A model generated the notes under the pieces. That model made no database searches and was not told where the DNA came from. It saw only the letters and a program-made list of their open reading frames with translations. A stretch of DNA of 64,000 nucleotides from Absidia repens (lineage: Eukaryota; Mucoromycota; Mucoromycetes; Mucorales; Cunninghamellaceae). Shown piece after piece: positions 58,251-64,000 of the stretch. A program made the position numbers and the translations under genes. Each line of letters starts with the position of its first letter. Positions within the stretch are counted from its first letter, which is position 1. Location of the stretch: positions 434,001 through 498,000 of the forward strand of contig MCGE01000025.1 of the NCBI GenBank assembly GCA_002105175.1, read 5' to 3'.

Positions 58251-60149
58251 TCAGAGGGTCACAGCCATTGGGTTGGTTGTTGTTTCTGTTGTTATAGTTG
58301 CTGATGTTGGCACATGATGGTGAAATGATTGTTCTTCCATTGAGATTTCTGACTTTAACTTGGTTTCCAGCTCATCATTTAGATTGCCACTATCATTTTC
58401 ATAATAGAGGTGTAGATATGGTTAGAGAGAATACTTGACGTTTTTCTCCACTTGTATTTTCTGTTTTTTCTTAGAATTGCTTACATAGAATGATGTTTAA
58501 ATACAAATGGTTGTTCATCCCCACCGCTGCCGTCGGTCCTTGTAAAATAGCGGGGCACCCAATCCATACCCGCATCATTTCTTTCCTTAGTTTTACGTCG
58601 CTGTTCATCTTCAATGGCAGTTTTTTGTTTGGTAGCTTCATCCATATTGTTGCTCTTGATGGCTGATGTCACTTGGCTCCATAGTCGTCGTGATTCTAGT
58701 GGGTCCTGCATCGATTCCATCCGAACTCGTTTTGGTGCAATGGACGCAATAGATGCATCAAATAAAGTGGTCTTGGGCACTGTCTGATAAATGTAGGAAA
58801 AAAAGGCATTACTACGTAATCAATCGTTTCTTTTTTTCTTCATTTCCATTGACATGTCATACTTTGGAAGGTGTTTTGATATAAATTTGACCTGACCATT
58901 GACCAAGAATTTCATAGAGAACCTTGTTGGTGGATTCCTTTTTGATTTTTCCAACCACTGAATTGTATTGTCCGGAAAAGAAACCCTATAAAGTAAGACA
59001 CGAAAGGGAGTTAAATAAAATATCAGCATGTTTTTCTTCATATAATCCATTTTACCTTTGTTTTAAAGTCCAACTCACATATCAGATCGCTTGTTCGGCA
59101 CCGCACAATACAGCTATCACCAAGTTCCAAAACCATTTTGCCGACTACAAAACTCAGAATGGTTCATGAGTATAAATTTATGTTGCATCGCTGTCTTCAT
59201 ATCTTTTTAATTGACTTACACAAGATTCCTTTGGCATAAATATTGGGCATAGTAATGTCATATCTTTCATTGTGGTGCTGAGTAAGAATAATATGGGATT
59301 CACCTTCCATCATGGTTGCCGCACTGTTCCCAAGAAATTTGGCCCTTGGACAGATTTCGCCTTGAATGTAAATACCGCTTTTGGGATTAGCAAAATAATA
59401 AGCACTTTTAGGAGGATGGTGGGAGACTTGTTCAGCAACATAATAGCCATTGGTATTGTTTTCATATTCCCAATGGCATTTGAAGATTTCACCCAAAACA
59501 GGATTGTATGGTTTCTTGACACCCTATTACAGAGAAAACAAAAAAGTGAGTCTTTCCCTCATTCACTCAACCATCCAACCCATACTTCACGTGCTAATTT
59601 GTATATCGTACTACAAAAAAAGGCCCAAATATTTCTTTTGTAAACATATACACACGTTTCTGGCATCAAAATGCGTTCGATGACCATAACCCGGCCTCTG
59701 TCCTTTAGCCACACTCAAACACTCCCTTTTATTTACCTTGGGTTTGATATGCCATCCTGACAAAAAGTATTTGACCACGCCAATAAATCTATCCAATGGT
59801 TCAGTCTTGTTACTTGCACTAAAGCGCAAAAGAGAAGAGAGAGAAAAAAAATGAGCTCAAATACTTTTCAGGTGTCCATAATAGATACTTACTCTAATAG
59901 GATTTCAGGGTGGCTCATAAAGTCAGTGATTCTTTCCAGCATACTTCTTGGCTCCAAAACAAACGTAGGGAGGGTCACCCGATGAAGGTCCATGTCTTTC
60001 CGGAGTTGACTGATAATCCCAACCAAAATGCTTTTTGAGTTTTCTTCCAAGATTTCTGTGCAGTCAGGATCCGACTCGGTTGAAGGTGCTGCTGGTTCCG
60101 AAGTCGAAGTGGTTGCGCATTTGTCCTTTTTCTTTTCTTTACGAAGCAT
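58251..60149 (-). CDS. Oxysterol-binding protein-related lipid transfer protein (short Osh type)
   Basis: Seven exons (59893-60149, 59737-59818, 59220-59523, 59056-59144, 58863-58985, 58485-58783, 58251-58389) give 430 codons, the size of yeast Osh4-Osh7 proteins that have only the lipid-binding domain. The lid/start region LPTFVLEPRSMLERITDFMS is followed by KKPYNPVLGEIFKCHW, the family fingerprint EQVSHHPPKSAYYF (about 144-157), QGEICPRAKFLGNSA, GQYNSVVGKIKKES and the C-terminal SRRLWSQVTSAIKSNN block. The LEPRSMLE start and VKKPYNPVLGE block fit the Osh6/7 (PS/PI4P exchange) branch better than Osh4, but I cannot be sure. No PH, ankyrin or FFAT motif is visible. A final exon encodes a Thr/Ser-rich tail; if it is not spliced in, the protein would end four codons into the preceding intron. 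Confidence 0.92.
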
Positions 60150-60873
60150 GAGTAAGAATAAATAGGGAATACTGGTTCTTTGATTATTTTTTTTTGTGTT
60201 TTCTATATCTTTATAGAAAAGAGGGAAAGAAAAAGGAGAAGTTTCAAGAGAACCCTTTTTTTTTAATCTTCATATTTGAAACGCCGCTTCATGCCTTTGC
60301 CTTGGCAAAGGGATGATGGATTCTACACTACGTAAACAAGCCTATTCCGCTTATTTTTTATTTTTTTACTCAATAACATTTTTATTTTGCAAATGAATAT
60401 TGCTATTTATTGAAATATTTAATGGCATTGAAGCAACAAAGTAGTATATACCAAAGGGCAATGCCAATCCAAAAAAAAAAAGTGCCATTCACAAATTTAA
60501 ACGCCGTGTGAGTGGACCGCACCTGCCTCACCCTGTTCTTTTTTTTTCCATTGAAATTGGTAAACCAGGCTCCGAATCAGTTTTCTTGTTTCCTCCTCTC
60601 ATATTCAGGTAAGAAAATACAAGTCATTAGTATGAATGAAGGAATCATCCATCCATCCATCCATCCGTTTATCGAATCTCGCCACCAATCGATCCTTCAA
60701 AAATAAATCACTTCACCTGGTCGAACAACTCACAAAAAGGAAAAAAAAAAAAAAAAAAAAAGGACTGGATTATTGGGAACCAAGGAAAATCGAGATGGAT
60801 GGAGCGATGGATGGATTCATTTGAATGTCAACTTGGCTCAGAACTGAATTTTGTCTTTCTTTTTTTTTGTAGC
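60150..60873. promoter_or_regulatory. Divergent promoter region: OSBP-related gene and uS7, with a uS7 5'-UTR intron
   Basis: The uS7 ATG is one base after a strong acceptor (TTTTTTTTGTAG at 60872). A matching donor CAG/GTAAGAAA lies at 60608-60609, so a 264-base 5'-UTR intron (60609-60872) is likely, as often in ribosomal protein genes. It contains (CATC)n (about 60648-60666) and an A run. The OSBP-related gene starts in the opposite direction at 60149. Confidence 0.6.
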
Positions 60874-61652
60874 ATGGTTTCTTTGAATTTGCCCGCTGAC
60901 GTTTTGGCCAGCGCTGATGGTACTCGCAAGCTTTTCAACAAGTGGTCTTACGAAGATGTTGAAGTCAAGGATATCTCTCTCCAAGACTATATCTCTGTCC
61001 GTCAACATGTTTACTTGCCCCACACTGCTGGTCGTTTCGCTGCCAAGCGTTTCCGTAAGGCTCAAGTAAGTTTTTTCCAAACATTAATATGTATTGCTAT
61101 ATATGTGTGTATATGACTACGGGAAGATTGACTCTATTTTTTTTGAAAGTGCCCTATCGTTGAACGTTTGACCAACTCCCTCATGATGCACGGCCGCAAC
61201 AACGGTAAGAAGTTATTGGCTGCTCGTATTGTCCAACACGCTTTTGAAATCATCAACTTGTTGACCGACCAAAACCCTGTGCAAATCTTGGTGGATGCCA
61301 TCATCAACACTGGTCCCCGTGAAGACTCCACCCGTATTGGTTCTCAAGGTACTGTCCGTCGTCAGGCCGTCGATGTGTCCCCTCTCCGCCGTGTCAACCA
61401 ATCCATCGCTCTCATCACCACCGGTACTCGTGAAGCTGCTTTCCGTAACGTCAAGACCATTGCTGAATGTCTCGCTGATGAATTGATCAACGCCGCCAAG
61501 GGCTCCTCCAACTCTTACGCCATCAAGAAGAAGGACGAACTCGAACGTGTCGCCAAATGTAAGTACTAAGGAATGATAGGGACAATGGATGGAGGCTCAG
61601 TTGACTAATATCCTTTTTTTTTTTTTTTTTTTTTTTTTTAGCCAACCGATAA
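60874..61652 (+). CDS. RPS5: Small-subunit ribosomal protein uS7 (RPS5)
   Basis: Coding exons 60874-61065, 61150-61558 and 61642-61652 give 203 codons. Sequence blocks are diagnostic: [89 protein letters not shown] and [17 protein letters not shown]. Role: 40S head protein at the mRNA exit channel (E site). The last coding exon is only 11 bases (Ser-Asn-Arg-stop) and gives the conserved SNR terminus that contacts the E-site tRNA; it is preceded by a long T run (25 or more) in the intron. Codon use is strongly biased, like uS2 at 38.7 kb. Confidence 0.97.
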
Positions 61653-62225
61653 ACGCACTTGCTTCTGTTATTTATTTGGGAGCGAATTTGAAATGTCTAT
61701 ATCATGCAATTTGGTGTCAATTCAGTCTTTTAGTTTTGTTGTCTTCTGTGTTATATAGATATTTCAACCTGATTTAAATAAATAAAAAATCTTGTTTTTG
61801 ACTTTATTTGTATTCTTGTGGGGTTCTGGTTATATCAATGGAATTGATACGAATAGGATGATAGTGATGATGGGATCTTAGTGAAAATGAGTGTTTTGTA
61901 TGTGAATGATAGTAATGATGCAACTTTAATGTTATCGGGAATTGTTATGTGTTGAAATGTTAGTGATGATGACGGAGAAGACAAAATAAATATCATGTTT
62001 GACGACGATGTTTTTTATTATTTTTTGATCAAAAGATGTCATTAAAGAAGAATTACAAAACAAGTAGGGATGAAGATATGCTTTTACTTTTATTGATAAA
62101 ATACAGTGGGATGAGGAATATCAACAATAGGGGATGATAATAACGGTACTAAAAATAATACTATAAATAAAATCAAGAGTCGACTATAACTAGAAAGGGA
62201 AGGGGATAGGTAATGATAACCAGAT
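61653..62225. other. Convergent 3' region between uS7 and VIP1
   Basis: 573 bases between two 3' ends. AATAAA at 61777 probably ends the uS7 transcript. The rest is rich in GATGAT/TGATGA-like repeats with no exon. Confidence 0.55.
61777..61782 (+). terminator. Probable polyadenylation signal of uS7
   Basis: AATAAA followed directly by a second AATAAA, about 125 bases beyond the uS7 stop codon on the coding strand. Confidence 0.55.
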
Positions 62226-62498
62226 TCATTCATTGTCTTCTTGTGCATAATAGAGTTGTCGTTCTTCGATGGTTTGTTGGATCGCCTTGAGGTTGGGGAC
62301 ATTCAGGTAACCTTTGTGATGATACATTACTTCTTCTAAAGATAAATGAGGGATCAGGTTTCTACATATGAATACATAAAAAAAAGGGGGAATTATTAGA
62401 AGGTATATCGAGGATACTTCTTTTTTTTTTATTAGTAAGTAATCTCACTTTCGAGGAGCGACCTTAAGACAATGTTCAGCATCCCTATAATTTATTTA

Positions 62499-62529
<31 letters not shown>

Positions 62530-63973
62530 CTTTAGTTCACTCAGTTTTGGAGATATATATATATTATTTTTGATTGATACATTACATATACAGGTCAAGT
62601 ACACTGTCATAGTGCGCGCCAGGAGAAAATGCAATCCGTAACGAGTAATCTGCGTCATTGCCGGTATCGGTATTCTTGCGTTCATATAATTCAAAAGTGA
62701 TTTGTGTCAAGACTTGAATGTAAGAAGATGAAAAAAAAAAAAAAAAGAGATTAAAACTAGATTATTCCCATTATTTTCAGATATAATATGCATAGCTTAC
62801 AATCCAATTCGGGTAACATGTTTCTAGGAACCTTCGTCGGTACGCCAGAGTGGTACACTAAATTCAATAAAGCATGGACATGGGATTCTATATGGGAGAA
62901 AAGAATTGTTAGTGAACGACATAGCTATTCTTTTTTTTTTTTTTTTCGTTACCTTTTGTAAAATAGAGTCTTGTTTTTGGGTTTTCTGAGCTGGTCATAT
63001 CATCCAAGTCCATAAGAATACTTCTGAGTAGAGGAAGGCTGATCAACATGCCAATGTTTTTCTTTTCCATATCAGAGATACCAAATTCATGTGATGCAAT
63101 GAAATCAAACATAATTTTGACGTATTCGTATAATTTTCGAAGTTCCCTATTGCAGCTACGTTTCGTGGGTTTCGTATTGGCGGAAAGACGTCGAGAGGTC
63201 GAAGATAATAAATGGTGTGGTGGTGCTGAAGCCGGTGTTGAGGAAGTCGATGCCGGTGAGTGTGAAGAAGCCAGTAGTATTTCCGGGTCAGCAAAGATAG
63301 CATTCAGGAAGGGTCGATTATGTAGAGCGTCGTATTTCAGAGAGTCATACAATTCAGGTATATGAGAAGGGTCTACATACTTTGTACCACCACCATTGAT
63401 TGTTGATCCATCGTCGCAGAAGTTACGGAACATCTTTTCCCAGCGTTCCTTGAAGAGACCAGGTGATTCAAAGCAACACCACCGCCGTTGAAGCTGTTCC
63501 ACCTTCTTACTTGACCAGTTGAGGCGCATAAGTGTTTGTAATCGAGTCATGACGGTTGATATTTCTTGAAGGATTAAGTGAGGCTGCGGAAGTCCTTCAG
63601 GCCAGTTCATTTGAGCAAGCATCCATTCGGGGAGATCATTACCCGGTCGCAATATTTCTTTAAGCTGGTGTTTGACTGCATCCGCTTGTTCCTTTGCCGC
63701 ATTGCTATCGTCCAATAAGTACTTGCTTTCAGAGATCACGCCTTCAATCGATTCAGGTTGTCCCAAAAACCATTGGGCAAAAACGTCAGCTATTCATAAA
63801 AAAAAAGAGCGGGGTAAGTCTAGGAGTATTATCTTTGTAGGCGTCTTATTTTTGTTTTTGTTTCTTTACCTGTTGCTCGCACCCGGCGTTCCGAGCTACT
63901 ATAGATCTTGATGTCGTCCATTACAGCTCGATTGAGGATATTCATTTCCTTTCGTAAGTTTTCACCCAAATCC
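62226..63973 (-). CDS. VIP1: Vip1/Asp1 inositol pyrophosphate kinase-phosphatase (PPIP5K), C-terminal part
   Basis: Six minus-strand exons in the window: 63870-63973, 62953-63789, 62801-62887, 62592-62712, 62449-62484 and 62226-62361; the 5' part, with the ATP-grasp kinase domain, lies beyond the right edge. About 440 residues of the histidine-acid-phosphatase-like domain are seen: KIYSSSERRVRATADVFAQW, RRWCCFESPGLFKERWEKMF, PSHIPELYDSLKYDALHNR, LYFTKESHVHALLNLVYHSG, LPELDFLTQITFELYER, YSLRIAFSPGAHYDSVLDL and the end VMYHHKGYLNVPNL. Role: the kinase half makes 1-IP7 and the C-terminal half removes the 1-phosphate; in fission yeast this tunes microtubules, polarised growth and phosphate response. 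The start of the first visible exon (63973) is fixed by a TAG acceptor. Confidence 0.95.
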
Positions 63974-64000
63974 CTAGATTGGTATAAGCCGGCGTGAGTA

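Noticed and set aside
61168..61486. Frames overlapping uS7 on both strands
   Set aside because: Shadow frames of a highly biased ribosomal protein gene.

Overview
The window looks like nuclear DNA of a filamentous fungus, most probably an early-diverging (Mucoromycota-type) lineage. The reasons are AT-rich intergenic DNA full of long poly(A)/poly(T) runs, short introns in nearly every gene (GTAAG-type donors, pyrimidine-rich TAG/CAG acceptors), AATAAA-type 3' ends, and a fungal gene set (WOPR regulator, Cyk3-like cytokinesis protein, Mdm31, Sct1/Gpt2 acyltransferase, Bre1, Vip1/Asp1). No bacterial, plasmid or phage feature is visible. The taxonomic call is inference; the gene calls rest on motifs and on exon joins whose reading frames I checked by hand.

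Layout. 0-6 kb: the 5' part of a short-chain dehydrogenase (leaves the left edge) and an intronless WOPR transcription factor set in wide intergenic flanks. 8-18 kb: MDM31-like mitochondrial protein and a Cyk3-like transglutaminase-fold protein, both on the minus strand. 20-25 kb: calcineurin A (minus), a possible small membrane protein, and the glycerol-3-phosphate acyltransferase SCT1/GPT2 (plus). 25.8-31.9 kb: a complete kinesin-3 (plus), convergent with a GT31 glycosyltransferase and UBC9 (minus). 38.7-39.7 kb: ribosomal protein uS2. 39.7-47.5 kb: a gene-poor repeat island with one tRNA-Cys. 47.5-60.1 kb: four minus-strand genes (PP6/Sit4 phosphatase, an unrecognised coiled-coil protein, BRE1, an OSBP-related protein). 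60.9-61.7 kb: ribosomal protein uS7. 62.2 kb to the right edge: the phosphatase half of a Vip1/Asp1 inositol pyrophosphate kinase.

The genes are ordinary single-copy eukaryotic genes with no operon logic; several belong to growth and division of a polarised cell (calcineurin, Cyk3, kinesin-3, Asp1/Vip1, PP6). The least ordinary content is between them: an unnamed dispersed non-coding repeat family with about eleven copies or fragments in both orientations, carrying a CACGTG end, a conserved core around ATGCAT and serial AATAAA-bearing modules; a GC-rich tandem satellite of about 115 bp; a 7-bp minisatellite; and a diverged ~150-bp duplication beside the tRNA. Gene-structure oddities include an apparent one-base frameshift in PP6, a GC-AG intron in BRE1, a length-divisible-by-three intron in SCT1 and a multi-span N-terminus on the GT31 enzyme.
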